Shown here piece after piece: positions 1-7,788 of a stretch of DNA of 64,000 nucleotides. Location of the stretch: contig NZ_JBQCKK010000010.1 of assembly GCF_051967035.1 (NCBI RefSeq), positions 74,919 to 138,918 on the forward strand, given 5' to 3'. Source of the DNA: Brevibacillus sp051967035 (GTDB lineage: Bacteria > Bacillota > Bacilli > Brevibacillales > Brevibacillaceae). The translations under genes were made by a program, and so were the position numbers. The stretch's first letter is position 1. Every line of letters starts with the position of its first letter. Below the pieces are notes generated by a model, which worked only from the letters and a program-made list of their open reading frames with translations, was not told where the DNA came from and ran no database searches.

Positions 1-50
1 ACCATCGGATCGTCTTCCACTACCAGCACGCGAATGCTGTCCGCCGCCAT
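1..50 (-). CDS. dctR: Response regulator, N-terminal fragment (DctR-like)
   Basis: Only the first 16 codons are inside the window. They read MAADSIRVLVVEDDPM, the typical first beta strand and acidic pocket (EDD) of a CheY-like receiver domain. The ATG shares one base with the TAA stop of the upstream sensor kinase (TAATG), so the two are translationally coupled. The neighbouring kinase is of the DctS/CitA type, so this is most likely its partner DctR, which would activate the dicarboxylate carrier gene. The output domain lies outside the window and cannot be checked. Confidence 0.8.
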   Translation of the reverse strand, partial: MAADSIRVLVVEDDPM

Positions 51-1642
51 TATTCGTCCACCTCCTTCATCGGGAATGTAATGAGGAAACTCGCTCCTGC
101 CCCCGGACGGGAGTGGCAGACCAGTTCGCCCCTGCCTTTTCGCACCAGTTGATGCACCAGGTGCAGACCGAGTCCGCGATTCGCCCGGCTTTTGGTGGAA
201 AAGCCTCTTTCCAGCATCTTCTCCCGCGTCTCTTCGTCCATGCCGATCCCGTTGTCCTCCACGAGAATCGAGCACACTTCTTCATCCTGCTCGATGCTGA
301 TCGTAATTTCCTTGTCCGGTCGCTCGCACTGTTCCAGCGAGTCGAACGCATTTTCAATCAAATTGCCCAGGATGAGCACAAAGTTGTGGTGGTCCATGTA
401 GGGCGGAAATTTTTCCAGGTGGCTCATCCGGTCGATACTCACGCGAATGCCCAGTTCCTTGCCGCGGCTGACCTTGCCGATCAGAAGCCCGGACAGGTTT
501 TCGTCCATAATCCGCGTCGTCAGAAAAGAAGTCAGCTCCTCCTGCTCCTCGTTGATCTCGAACAAGTAGGCGAGCGCCTTGTCGTATTGGTGGAGCTGCA
601 GCAAGCCCGCGATCGTGTGCAGCTTGTTCATGTGCTCGTGGTTTTGTACGCGGAGGGCGCCGACAAACTCCTTGACCCCTGTCAATTCCTCCGCCATTCG
701 CGCAACCTCCGTCCTGTCCTGGAAGATGGCGAGGGCGCCGACGATCTTGTCCTCGACTTTAATCAAAAAGCGATTGGACCAGAGCAAGGCATTGCCGACG
801 TGCAACTCGGTGTTCGTAAAGTTTTGCCGCAGCTCCAGCACCTCGGGCAAGCGGGTGTCGGGCAGGACCTCGCGAATGGATTTTCCCAGCACGTCCCCCT
901 CGATGCCGAAGATCTGTTTGGCCCGATCGTTGAAAATCGTGATTCGCTCCTGGTTGTCGATGGCGATCACCCCTTCGTGCATGGCGTGAAAGGTAGCCGT
1001 CCGCTCGACCAGGATGCGCGCGATCTGCTCCGGCTCCAGATCGAGCATCTGCTTCTTGATGTGGCGAGCCAGCAGGTAGCTGCCCCAGACGCCCACCAAA
1101 AGCGAGAGAAGCAGCGTCCAGGCGATGTTGCCGCGCTCGCTTTTCACCATTTCCCATGGACCGGGGATCACCCGGCCCACCAGCACCACCCCTACCTGTT
1201 GGTGCTGCTCGTCCATGATCGGCACGTAAGCGCGGAGCGCGGTGCCCATGTCTCCCTTGACCTTTTGCAAATAGGAGTGCTCGGCGTACGCCTCTTCGAC
1301 AGCCGCGTCTTCAAACACCGTGCCGATCCGCTCGTCCAGCGGGTCCGAATAGCGCACGCGCTCCTTATTCAAAACGACGATGTACGTCACGTCATTGACG
1401 ACCCTCAGCTTGTGCGCTGTCGGATTGATCTGCCGCCAGCCCTCCGGCTCCTGGATGCTTTCTTGCACCAGCGGGATTTGGGCGACAGTGCGGGCAATCG
1501 TCATCAGTCGTTGGCCCAGCTGATTTTCCGTCACGCGAATCATGCCTCCCACGATAATCAGCATGCCGATAACCAGGGAGAACAGCACGATTCCGACGGA
1601 AAGCAGCATGATCTTCCATTTGATCGTTAACCGTTTGAACAG
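50..1642 (-). CDS. dctS: Sensor histidine kinase DctS (C4-dicarboxylate sensing, CitA/DcuS type)
   Basis: Membrane histidine kinase that senses external C4-dicarboxylates and phosphorylates its response regulator. Visible in order: an N-terminal membrane helix, an extracytoplasmic sensor domain (IARTVAQIPLV to about residue 165), a second helix (TLLLSLLVGVWGSYLLA), a PAS domain (EGVIAIDNQERITIFN), an H-box of the Spo0B-like kinase class (NHEHMNKLHTIAGLLQL, near residue 335) and a HATPase_c domain (NLIENAFDSL, DNGIGM, GLGLHLV). The start is unusual. The first ATG (1609) has a poor ribosome site and would cut off RLTIKWKI, which resembles the N terminus of DctS homologues. An in-frame CTG at 1642 follows AAGGAAGGA at good spacing, so CTG is preferred. 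The stop overlaps the start of the response regulator. dctB is divergent. Confidence 0.85.
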   Translation of the reverse strand: MFKRLTIKWKIMLLSVGIVLFSLVIGMLIIVGGMIRVTENQLGQRLMTIARTVAQIPLVQESIQEPEGWRQINPTAHKLRVVNDVTYIVVLNKERVRYSDPLDERIGTVFEDAAVEEAYAEHSYLQKVKGDMGTALRAYVPIMDEQHQQVGVVLVGRVIPGPWEMVKSERGNIAWTLLLSLLVGVWGSYLLARHIKKQMLDLEPEQIARILVERTATFHAMHEGVIAIDNQERITIFNDRAKQIFGIEGDVLGKSIREVLPDTRLPEVLELRQNFTNTELHVGNALLWSNRFLIKVEDKIVGALAIFQDRTEVARMAEELTGVKEFVGALRVQNHEHMNKLHTIAGLLQLHQYDKALAYLFEINEEQEELTSFLTTRIMDENLSGLLIGKVSRGKELGIRVSIDRMSHLEKFPPYMDHHNFVLILGNLIENAFDSLEQCERPDKEITISIEQDEEVCSILVEDNGIGMDEETREKMLERGFSTKSRANRGLGLHLVHQLVRKGRGELVCHSRPGAGASFLITFPMKEVDE

Positions 1643-1678
1643 ACCAGTCCTTCCTTTCCGGCAGGGATTGCTTGCTTC

Positions 1679-1707
1679 TCTATATTTTGGTACAGTACAT
1701 CCAGCAA
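1679..1707 (-). promoter_or_regulatory. Probable sigma-A promoter of dctS
   Basis: Read on the minus strand: TTGCTG (1707-1702), a 17-bp spacer, then TATAGA (1684-1679). It sits about 40 bp before the CTG start of dctS, in the short divergent gap to dctB. No equally good plus-strand promoter for dctB was found in this gap. Confidence 0.5.
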
Positions 1708-1737
1708 CGCAACTGATTGTGGGCAGGTGTAAACAAG

Positions 1738-2787
1738 ATGAGATCGTTTCTTGGCATCGCGCTGTTTGTGTTGATCGGGCTTGTGAGTGCTGTCATGATC
1801 GGCTTCGGGACAGACCTGTCGTCGGCGAAGCTCGGCTATGACGAAGTGCAGGAAGGACTGTCCGAGCGCATCATCATCAAATTCAGCCACGTAGTCGCGG
1901 AAAACACGCCCAAAGGCTTGACCGTGGAACGATTTGCCCAGCTGGTCAAGGACAAGACCAAGGGACGCGTGGAGGTGCAAGTCTTCCCCAACAGCGTGCT
2001 GCATTCGGAAAAGACGGAGATGGCGGCGCTGAAAAAGGGCGAAGTACAGATGATCGCCCCTGCGTTTTCCCATCTGTCCAGCATCATTCCCGCCTGGGCT
2101 GTGCTCGAATTGCCCTACGTGTTTCGAACGCAGGAGGACGTAGAACAGGCACTCAACGGCGAAATCGGGCAGATGCTGTTTTCCACGCTCGCCGACTATG
2201 ATATGAAGGGTCTGGCCTTCTGGTCCAGCGGCTTCAAGCAGATGACGGCCAATCGCCCGCTGATTACGCCAGACGATTTCGTCGGCCAGCGTTTTCGCAT
2301 GATTCCGAGCGCCGTGCTCGAAGCCCAGTTTCGCTCTTTTCAGGCAATTCCGATCGGCTCGTACTTCGGCGACCTGTACAGCCTTTTGGCGAACGGAAAA
2401 GTGGATGGCGAGGAAAACACCATCTCCAATGTGTACACGAAGCGGCTGTATCAGGTGCAAAAGTATATGACCATCAGCAATCACGGCTTTCTCGGCTACG
2501 CAGTCGTCATTAATCAAACGTTCTGGAACAAACTCCCTCCGGATATTCAGCAGGCCATCACGGAGGCCATGCAAGAAGCGACCGCGTACAACAATCAACT
2601 GGCTGTTTCCATGAACGCGAGCCAATTGCGCCTGCTCCAGGAACAGAACAGCATCCAGATTCACATGCAAACAGCGGAAGAGCGGGCAGCCTGGATGCAA
2701 GCTGTGCAACCGGTCTACGACAAGTTCGCGGAAAGCATCGGGGCGGACCTGATGGAAAAAATCAGAGAGCTTCACCAGAGACGGTGA
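1738..2787 (+). CDS. dctB: C4-dicarboxylate-binding protein DctB (TRAP DctP-type solute-binding fold)
   Basis: A 349-residue extracytoplasmic solute-binding protein with an N-terminal membrane segment (FLGIALFVLIGLVSAVMIG) and no lipobox cysteine. The body has the DctP-family layout: SERIIIKFSHVVAENTPKG, GRVEVQVFPNS, LPYVFRTQEDVEQAL, and the conserved region after VDGEENTISN. Such proteins normally feed TRAP transporters, but no TRAP membrane genes are nearby. In Bacillus subtilis the equivalent DctB works with the DctS/DctR sensor system beside the carrier DctP, and the same arrangement is present here. The start is the ATG after GGGCAGGTG; an in-frame TTG further upstream lacks a ribosome site. 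Its 3' end overlaps the convergent kinase gene by 26 bp and contains that gene's terminator. Confidence 0.85.
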   Translation: MRSFLGIALFVLIGLVSAVMIGFGTDLSSAKLGYDEVQEGLSERIIIKFSHVVAENTPKGLTVERFAQLVKDKTKGRVEVQVFPNSVLHSEKTEMAALKKGEVQMIAPAFSHLSSIIPAWAVLELPYVFRTQEDVEQALNGEIGQMLFSTLADYDMKGLAFWSSGFKQMTANRPLITPDDFVGQRFRMIPSAVLEAQFRSFQAIPIGSYFGDLYSLLANGKVDGEENTISNVYTKRLYQVQKYMTISNHGFLGYAVVINQTFWNKLPPDIQQAITEAMQEATAYNNQLAVSMNASQLRLLQEQNSIQIHMQTAEERAAWMQAVQPVYDKFAESIGADLMEKIRELHQRR

Positions 2788-2794
2788 AGCTCTC
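2756..2794 (-). terminator. Intrinsic terminator of the kinase operon, embedded in the 3' end of dctB
   Basis: A perfect 12-bp inverted repeat (GAGAGCTTCACC at 2765-2776 and GGTGAAGCTCTC at 2783-2794) with a 6-nt loop. On the minus strand it is followed by TGA, the kinase stop codon, and then six T. The T-run is supplied by the lysine codon region of dctB on the other strand. On the plus strand no T-run follows. Confidence 0.8.
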
Positions 2795-4240
2795 ACCCGT
2801 TCTCGGCTGTCTATCCGTCCGCTTTGGCAGGATCAGCGTAAAGACCGAGCCTCGCTCACTGCTTTCCCTAAGCACGAGATCGCCGTCCAGCGCTTTGGCC
2901 ATCATGCGCGAGTACGACAGCCCAAGCCCAAGCCCCCTCACCTTGTCCTTTTTGTTGCTTCCGCGGAAGAACCGCTCGAAGACAAGCGGCTGCTCCTCTG
3001 CGGGAATCCCTTGACCGTTGTCCTTTACGTCCATGCGCACGTCCGTTTCGGTTTCGTACAGCACCAGTTGAATGCTTCCCTGGGCTTCCGCCTTTCCGAT
3101 CGCCTGTCTCGCGTTGTTCAACAGATTGGTCAAAATTTGTTGAACGCGGCCCGGATCAACGACAACCGTCACAGGCTTCTCTGGGATGACAACCTCGAAC
3201 GAGATAGCCCCCAGGTCTTGGACAATCCGCCATTGCGAGGCGATTTCCCTGACCAGCTTGTTGATGTCCTGCTCCTCCTTGTGGACGGTGATCGCCCCGA
3301 CCGCAAACGAGTTGAAATCCAGCAAGTCCTCCACCATTTTTTGCAGACGCCTGGTTTCGTGCAGGCATATCTCCAAAAATTCTTTCTGTTCTGCCCCGGA
3401 AACGACTTCATCGTTAATCGCCTGAACCAGTCCGCTGATCGAGGTCACAGGCGTTTTCAACTCGTGGGTCACGCCGGCCAACAGCTCTGTCCGCATGCTT
3501 TCCAGTTGGCGCAGGCGGTCAGCCATCTCCTTGAACGTGTAGACCAGTTCGTGAATTTCCCGCTCCTGGATCGGCTTCGTGATCGTGACGTCGTAGTTGC
3601 CCTCCACGATTTTTCGCGCCGACAGCACGACTTGCTGAATCGGCTCCGACAGCCTCCGGGAGTGAAAGTAAATGACGGCCCAGCCAAGCACGCCGAGACT
3701 GCCGAGCATGATGACCAAATATTGCAGCTGCTCCCGGCCGATCTTGATATCGGTTTCGGGAAACAGCAGGATGACTTTCCCGATCCTATTGTCGTTAAAT
3801 TGCAAATCTTTCCGGATGACGTAAAGCGTATCACCCGACGCCTGCCTGATCCTGTCCGCCGTATTCGCCTGCTCTAGCAAGCCGGGTAGCGCCTTTTCCA
3901 GTGCGGGCGGCAGCATGTCCGGACGGCTGTAGAGGACCTCCCCCTGGTTGTTTTGAATAAACAACAGCAGGTTGCGATCCACCCCCATGAACTTGCGCCG
4001 ATTGTCCAGCACCTGGTGCAGCTGGGCTCCCACCAAAATGTTTCCATCGTCGTCTACGACCCGATCCGCCACTTCCTCGGCAAACAGCCGGGTCACCTCG
4101 ATTTGCTTTTCCACCGCCGCGTATTTGATCCAATAGGCTGACACGGCTCCGACGATGAACAGGCCGACGACCAATGTCAGCAGGTAGCGGGTCGTCCAGT
4201 AGCGCAAAAGCGAGACGGGTTCCTGTTTTTTAATAAACAC
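2762..4240 (-). CDS. HAMP-domain sensor histidine kinase
   Basis: A 492-residue membrane sensor kinase, partner of the regulator encoded just upstream. Visible: transmembrane helix near residues 18-37, an extracytoplasmic domain to about 165, a second helix near 172-192, HAMP (SEPIQQVVLSARKIVEGNYDV), phosphoacceptor VTHELKTPVTS with His near 259, and the HATPase motifs NLLNNARQAI, DNGQGIP and GLGLGLSYSR. The start chosen is GTG at 4240, which overlaps the end of the regulator by 11 bp and follows GAGGGGTGGGG. Longer readings only run into the regulator's coding sequence in another frame. The stimulus is unknown; the family resembles PhoR/ResE-type kinases. It is not obviously related to the flanking dct genes and splits dctB from the carrier gene. 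Confidence 0.85.
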   Translation of the reverse strand: MFIKKQEPVSLLRYWTTRYLLTLVVGLFIVGAVSAYWIKYAAVEKQIEVTRLFAEEVADRVVDDDGNILVGAQLHQVLDNRRKFMGVDRNLLLFIQNNQGEVLYSRPDMLPPALEKALPGLLEQANTADRIRQASGDTLYVIRKDLQFNDNRIGKVILLFPETDIKIGREQLQYLVIMLGSLGVLGWAVIYFHSRRLSEPIQQVVLSARKIVEGNYDVTITKPIQEREIHELVYTFKEMADRLRQLESMRTELLAGVTHELKTPVTSISGLVQAINDEVVSGAEQKEFLEICLHETRRLQKMVEDLLDFNSFAVGAITVHKEEQDINKLVREIASQWRIVQDLGAISFEVVIPEKPVTVVVDPGRVQQILTNLLNNARQAIGKAEAQGSIQLVLYETETDVRMDVKDNGQGIPAEEQPLVFERFFRGSNKKDKVRGLGLGLSYSRMMAKALDGDLVLRESSERGSVFTLILPKRTDRQPRTGESFTVSGEAL

Positions 4241-4910
4241 AGAACTGATACCCCACCCCTCGCAGCGTCTTGATCTCGCCTTCCTGGGCGGGCCAATTCT
4301 CCAATGTTTTGCGCACGCGCTTGATGGCGAGATCCACGGCGCGATCACTGCCTCCGTAGTCCATTCCCCATACCTGCTCGATCAACTGCTCGCGGGTAAA
4401 GGTCTGGTTCGGATTTTGCGCCAGGAAGAGCAACAAGGACAAGTCGCGCGGATGAAACACCAGCTCCAGTCCGTGCAGCGTCACGCGATGAGACTGGAAA
4501 TTGATTTTCAGACTGCCGAAAAAACGCGTCTCCTGATCCTTCATCAAAATCACCGAGCGCCGCAGCACAGCATTGACTCTCGCCACCACTTCTTCGGCGA
4601 CAAACGGCTTGGTTATATAGTCGTCGGCTCCCTGGTTGAGCCCCTTCAGCTTTTGATCGGTTTGCCCGAGCGCCGTCATGATAATGACCGGACAGGCGCT
4701 TTTTTCCCGAATCTCCTGCAAAATCTCCCAGCCGCTTCGCTCGGGAAGCATGAGATCCAACAGAACGAGGTCCGGCTTTTTTTCGTCAAACAAGCGGATG
4801 GCTTCGCTTCCGTCTTCCGCCTGCCAGACCCGATAGCCCGCTTTTTGCAGGTACGCCTTCAGTACGCGCGAAATCACCAGTTCGTCTTCTACCAACAAAA
4901 TGCTTTTCAT
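4230..4910 (-). CDS. OmpR/PhoB-family response regulator
   Basis: A 226-residue two-domain regulator. The receiver domain carries the acidic pair in LLVEDE, phospho-acceptor Asp52 (LVLLDLMLP), the conserved Thr (IIMTALG) and Lys (DDYITKPF). The C-terminal winged-helix domain has the family signature FTREQLIEQVWGMDYGGSDR followed by VDLAIKRVRKTLE. It is the first gene of a two-gene operon with the HAMP kinase and overlaps it. Its targets cannot be deduced. The ATG at 4910 follows TAGGAAGCCT, a moderate ribosome site. Confidence 0.9.
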   Translation of the reverse strand: MKSILLVEDELVISRVLKAYLQKAGYRVWQAEDGSEAIRLFDEKKPDLVLLDLMLPERSGWEILQEIREKSACPVIIMTALGQTDQKLKGLNQGADDYITKPFVAEEVVARVNAVLRRSVILMKDQETRFFGSLKINFQSHRVTLHGLELVFHPRDLSLLLFLAQNPNQTFTREQLIEQVWGMDYGGSDRAVDLAIKRVRKTLENWPAQEGEIKTLRGVGYQFCVY

Positions 4911-5029
4911 AGGCTTCCTATTCTCCCATTCGCGATCGCTCGCATGGTCCTTTCCCTCTATTACGTACTTCTATACTATCAGTTTACCTCGTTCTTTTTA
5001 GATTGGGAGTTGGGATTTTGGAAAATAGG

Positions 5030-5066
5030 AAAAAAGCCTTGCTCCCTTTTTCAGGAAGCAAAGCTT
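5030..5066 (-). terminator. Intrinsic terminator after the acidic exported protein
   Basis: Minus-strand reading: AAGCTTTGCTTCC, loop TGAAAAA, GGGAGCAAGGCTT, then TTTTTTCC. The 13-bp stem contains two G-U pairs. It lies 14 bp past the stop codon at 5080. Confidence 0.75.
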
Positions 5067-5079
5067 TTTGGGTTGAATC

Positions 5080-5826
5080 TTAGTTGATGATCTCATCTTC
5101 GAAGTAGATGTCTTCCTTGCTCACATCTCCTTCAAAGTCGTATTTTTTCTTGTCGTTGTTGCTGGTATCGACGATCTCGCCTACTACGTCTGCATCGTCG
5201 AATTCATACCAGATGTCCTCAATGACGTTCACCACGAGGTCTTCATAGTCGGAATCGTCCAATTCGTCCTCATACTCATCGAAGTCGAGAGCGATTTCTA
5301 CCTCGATCTCATCTTCGTCGCCGCTCAGGGTAATATCCCACTCAGCGCCGCGGAAGTCTTCGTAATCGTCATTCAGATCGTCTTCCAGATCGCTCAGAAG
5401 ATCGTCGAAATCGTCGTCGTCATCGTCGTTTCTCGCCTCTTCCAGATCGTCCTCCAGGTCAGCGATTTGCTGGTTCAGCGTGTCGATCTTCGTTTGCAGA
5501 CTGCGGATTTGGGCATCGCGCGCCGCCAGCTCGGCCGCATGCTGGGCGTCAGCCTGGTCTCTTACGGTGATGGTGTACGTATTGCCATCCCAGACGACTT
5601 CCTTGTTGAACACGCCTGCCATCATGCGCAGCGGAATGTAGGTGGTTCCGTTCACGATGAAAGGTTCGATCGTCGTAGGAACGGCAGCGCCATTATACAA
5701 AACCTTGATATTGTTGTACTTCGCCTGCAAGTTTTTTGTTCCGGTCGCTGCCTGAGAGCCGTTCGGCAGCAAGCTTGTCGCAAGAACCACCGCTGAGAAA
5801 ACTGCCAGATACTGCTTTTTAAACAT
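5080..5826 (-). CDS. Exported protein with copper-amine-oxidase N-terminal (stalk) domain and acidic C-terminal region
   Basis: A 248-residue secreted protein. A signal peptide (MFKKQYLAVFSAVVLATSLLPNGSQA) is followed by one copper-amine-oxidase N-terminal-like domain (about residues 33-90: IKVLYNGAAVPTTIEPFIV, NGTTYIPLRMMAGVFN, VVWDGNTYTITV), a fold common in cell-surface proteins of Paenibacillaceae. A short coiled coil follows (IRSLQTKIDTLNQQIADLED), then a region very rich in Asp and Glu (DDDDDDFDDLLSDLEDDLND). The acidic half suggests cation or cell-wall binding, but this is inference. It is a single-gene unit with its own terminator. A perfect TTGACA lies upstream on the same strand, but no clear -10 was seen. 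The ribosome site is GAAGGAGG. Confidence 0.75.
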   Translation of the reverse strand: MFKKQYLAVFSAVVLATSLLPNGSQAATGTKNLQAKYNNIKVLYNGAAVPTTIEPFIVNGTTYIPLRMMAGVFNKEVVWDGNTYTITVRDQADAQHAAELAARDAQIRSLQTKIDTLNQQIADLEDDLEEARNDDDDDDFDDLLSDLEDDLNDDYEDFRGAEWDITLSGDEDEIEVEIALDFDEYEDELDDSDYEDLVVNVIEDIWYEFDDADVVGEIVDTSNNDKKKYDFEGDVSKEDIYFEDEIIN

Positions 5827-5956
5827 CGAAAATCCTCCTTCTCCCGGTTGTCTTTTTTAAGTCATGTCGCTATGTACACCACCTACTTTACCTATTGATC
5901 GTGTCGAGAGTATGTCAACCTTGCATTTTTTCTGTCCCGGCTTCAGGCGAATCCGT

Positions 5957-5987
5957 GACCAAAACGACCAAAACAACCAATATGACC
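5957..5987. promoter_or_regulatory. Repeated GACCAAAAC-like motif upstream of dctP
   Basis: Three spaced copies of an AC-rich word occur here: GACCAAAAC, GACCAAAAC and AACCAATAT, followed by GACC. Direct repeats about 9 bp apart upstream of a transporter gene controlled by a two-component system suggest an activator site, possibly for DctR. The assignment is inference. Confidence 0.3.
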
Positions 5988-6035
5988 GTATCATTCTCCA
6001 TTTTCGCTCCATTCTGTACAATGCGAAATAGATAA

Positions 6036-6049
6036 GGGAAGCGCTTACA
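6036..6049 (+). promoter_or_regulatory. Candidate CcpA cre site upstream of dctP
   Basis: GGGAAGCGCTTACA matches 12 of 14 positions of the cre consensus TGWAANCGNTNWCA. It lies about 14 bp downstream of a possible TACAAT -10 box (6017-6022) and about 60 bp before the dctP start, a position suited to carbon catabolite repression. Confidence 0.5.
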
Positions 6050-6107
6050 ACAGCAAACTTCCAGACACAGCACCACATGCAATTTGAGGAGAAAAGGGGT
6101 CGGTTCG

Positions 6108-7403
6108 ATGCGGATCAACTTTAGAAACCTGACCGTTCAGGTTGTCATTGCCATCATTCTCGGCATACTCGTCGGGCATTTTGCCCCCACATTCGGCGCA
6201 GAGCTGAAGGTGTTGGCGGATATGTTTGTCAAGCTGATTAAAATGGTCATTCCGCCGATTGTGTTCTTCACGGTCGTAAACGGAATCGCGAGCATGGGCG
6301 ACATGAAAAAGGTCGGCAAGATCGGCGGCAAGGCACTGATTTATTTTGAAATCGTTACCACGATTGCGCTGGCCATCGGACTTGTCGTCGTCAACCTCAT
6401 CAAACCGGGCCAAGGCTTCGACAAAACGGGCTTGACGAGCGGAGACGTCAGCAAGTACACAGAAGCGGCTGCGCAATCGAATCACGGCTTCGTCGATTTT
6501 ATCGCCAGCATCATCCCGGAAAACGTCGTCGGTGCCATGGCAAAAGGCGAACTGCTTCCCATCCTGTTCTTCGCTGTCCTGTTCGGGCTGTCGCTCGCGG
6601 CCATGGGTCCTGCCTCCCAGCCTGTCATCAAGCTGTTTGACAAGCTGACACACGGATTTTTCGGCGTCGTCAACATGATTATGAAGGTGTCCCCGCTGGC
6701 GGCATTCGGAGCGATGGCCTACACGATCGGCAAGTTCGGCATCGGCTCTCTCACCCGTCTGGGCCTGCTGATGACAGCGGTGTACATCACCATGTTTTTG
6801 TTCATCGTCCTGGTGTTGGGCGGTATCGCCCGCTACTACCAATTCAGCATCTTTTCGTTTATCAAATACATTCGCGAAGAAATTTTGCTGGTGCTTGGCA
6901 CCTCTTCCTCGGAATCGGCTCTTCCGCGAATGATGGACCGTCTGGAGAAGTACGGCTGTTCCAAATCAGTTGTCGGCCTTGTCGTTCCTACAGGCTATTC
7001 GTTCAACCTGGACGGAACCTCGATCTACCTGTCGATGGCAGCGATGTTTATCGCCCAGGCGTACGGCGTCGATCTCAGCATCTGGCAGCAGTTGACCTTG
7101 CTCGGCATTTTGATGATTACGTCCAAGGGCGCAGCAGGCGTGACAGGCTCCGGCTTCATTACGCTTGCGGCTACACTGGCAGCGTTCCCGATGATTCCGG
7201 TCGAAGGCATTGCCCTGCTGCTCGGGGTGGACCGCTTCATGTCCGAGGCGCGCGCGATTACGAACCTGATCGGAAACGGCGTAGCAGCGGTTGTCATCGC
7301 CAAGCAAGAGGACGAATTCCATCCGGGGCGCGTCCAGCAAGCGAGCGACGCAACAGAGCCGGGCTCGGAACAGGAATCCGAGGGCAAAGCGATCTGGGCG
7401 TAA
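6108..7403 (+). CDS. dctP: C4-dicarboxylate/cation symporter DctP (DctA, DAACS family)
   Basis: A 431-residue secondary carrier for succinate, fumarate or malate with protons or sodium. It shows the dicarboxylate/amino acid:cation symporter hallmarks: a hydrophobic N terminus (VQVVIAIILGILVGHFAP), the serine-rich re-entrant loop ASTSSSES-type segment read here as LGTSSSESALPRMMDRLEK, GYSFNLDGTSIYLSMA in helix 7, and SKGAAGVTGSGFITLAATL in hairpin 2. Length fits the family. The ATG at 6108 follows AGAAAAGGGG; an in-frame TTG 24 nt earlier lies inside the ribosome-site region and is rejected. The gene is probably controlled by DctS/DctR, with catabolite repression through the upstream cre-like site. 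A hairpin terminator follows. Confidence 0.9.
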   Translation: MRINFRNLTVQVVIAIILGILVGHFAPTFGAELKVLADMFVKLIKMVIPPIVFFTVVNGIASMGDMKKVGKIGGKALIYFEIVTTIALAIGLVVVNLIKPGQGFDKTGLTSGDVSKYTEAAAQSNHGFVDFIASIIPENVVGAMAKGELLPILFFAVLFGLSLAAMGPASQPVIKLFDKLTHGFFGVVNMIMKVSPLAAFGAMAYTIGKFGIGSLTRLGLLMTAVYITMFLFIVLVLGGIARYYQFSIFSFIKYIREEILLVLGTSSSESALPRMMDRLEKYGCSKSVVGLVVPTGYSFNLDGTSIYLSMAAMFIAQAYGVDLSIWQQLTLLGILMITSKGAAGVTGSGFITLAATLAAFPMIPVEGIALLLGVDRFMSEARAITNLIGNGVAAVVIAKQEDEFHPGRVQQASDATEPGSEQESEGKAIWA

Positions 7404-7431
7404 CATCTGTGCCGCTGCTTTTGGCTATAAC

Positions 7432-7463
7432 ACAAGGGAACCCGCTCCGGCAGGTTCCCTTGT
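7432..7463 (+). terminator. Terminator-like hairpin after dctP
   Basis: ACAAGGGAACC, 10-nt loop, GGTTCCCTTGT: a perfect 11-bp stem 28 bp after the dctP stop. No uninterrupted T-run follows directly, so termination may be inefficient or the hairpin may protect the 3' end. Confidence 0.6.
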
Positions 7464-7533
7464 TGCGTGACAGGCTTTGCTTTTTTCAGACGCCAACCTT
7501 CATGCGTGTTGGTGGAAAAAATGTACTCCTTGC

Positions 7534-7788
7534 TCAATCATGTGGCCATGTCTTGCGCAGGTCCTGCTCGAACTGGCGCAAATGTTTGATTCGCTTCTGC
7601 GCAGCCTGGTATTCCTCCAGCCAGTGCTCCTTCTCCCGCTCGCGGATGATCTCTGCTTTTTTCTCCAGCTCCCGCACCTCATTGCGCAGGGCAATCACGA
7701 TATCCAAGAGCTCATCCATCTCCATGGAGCGCATATCCTGAATAAAATGCCATTCTGCTTCGGTTAAACGATATTGCTTGTTGGCCAC
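7534..7788 (-). CDS. Small coiled-coil protein of unknown function
   Basis: An 84-residue cytoplasmic protein with no signal or membrane segment. After a short head (MANKQYRLTEAEWHFIQDM) almost the whole chain is a charged helix with heptad character (ALRNEVRELEKKAEIIREREKEHWLEEYQ), so it probably forms a coiled coil. I do not recognise a named family. The GTG at 7788 is chosen because AAGGGTGATG stands just upstream; the nearby ATG is in another frame. It stands alone between the dctP terminator and the divergent khtTU operon. Confidence 0.6.
   Translation of the reverse strand: MANKQYRLTEAEWHFIQDMRSMEMDELLDIVIALRNEVRELEKKAEIIREREKEHWLEEYQAAQKRIKHLRQFEQDLRKTWPHD

Noticed and set aside
113..1630. 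Long plus-strand open frame (505 codons) opposite dctS
   Set aside because: Its composition is that of an antisense frame in high-GC DNA (His, Gln, Arg-rich, no domain). The opposite strand encodes a clear kinase. Similar antisense frames opposite cobT, cbiG, glnK and qoxB were rejected for the same reason.
6084..6107. TTG start of dctP 24 nt upstream
   Set aside because: It lies inside the purine-rich ribosome-site region; the ATG at 6108 has correct spacing and matches family length.
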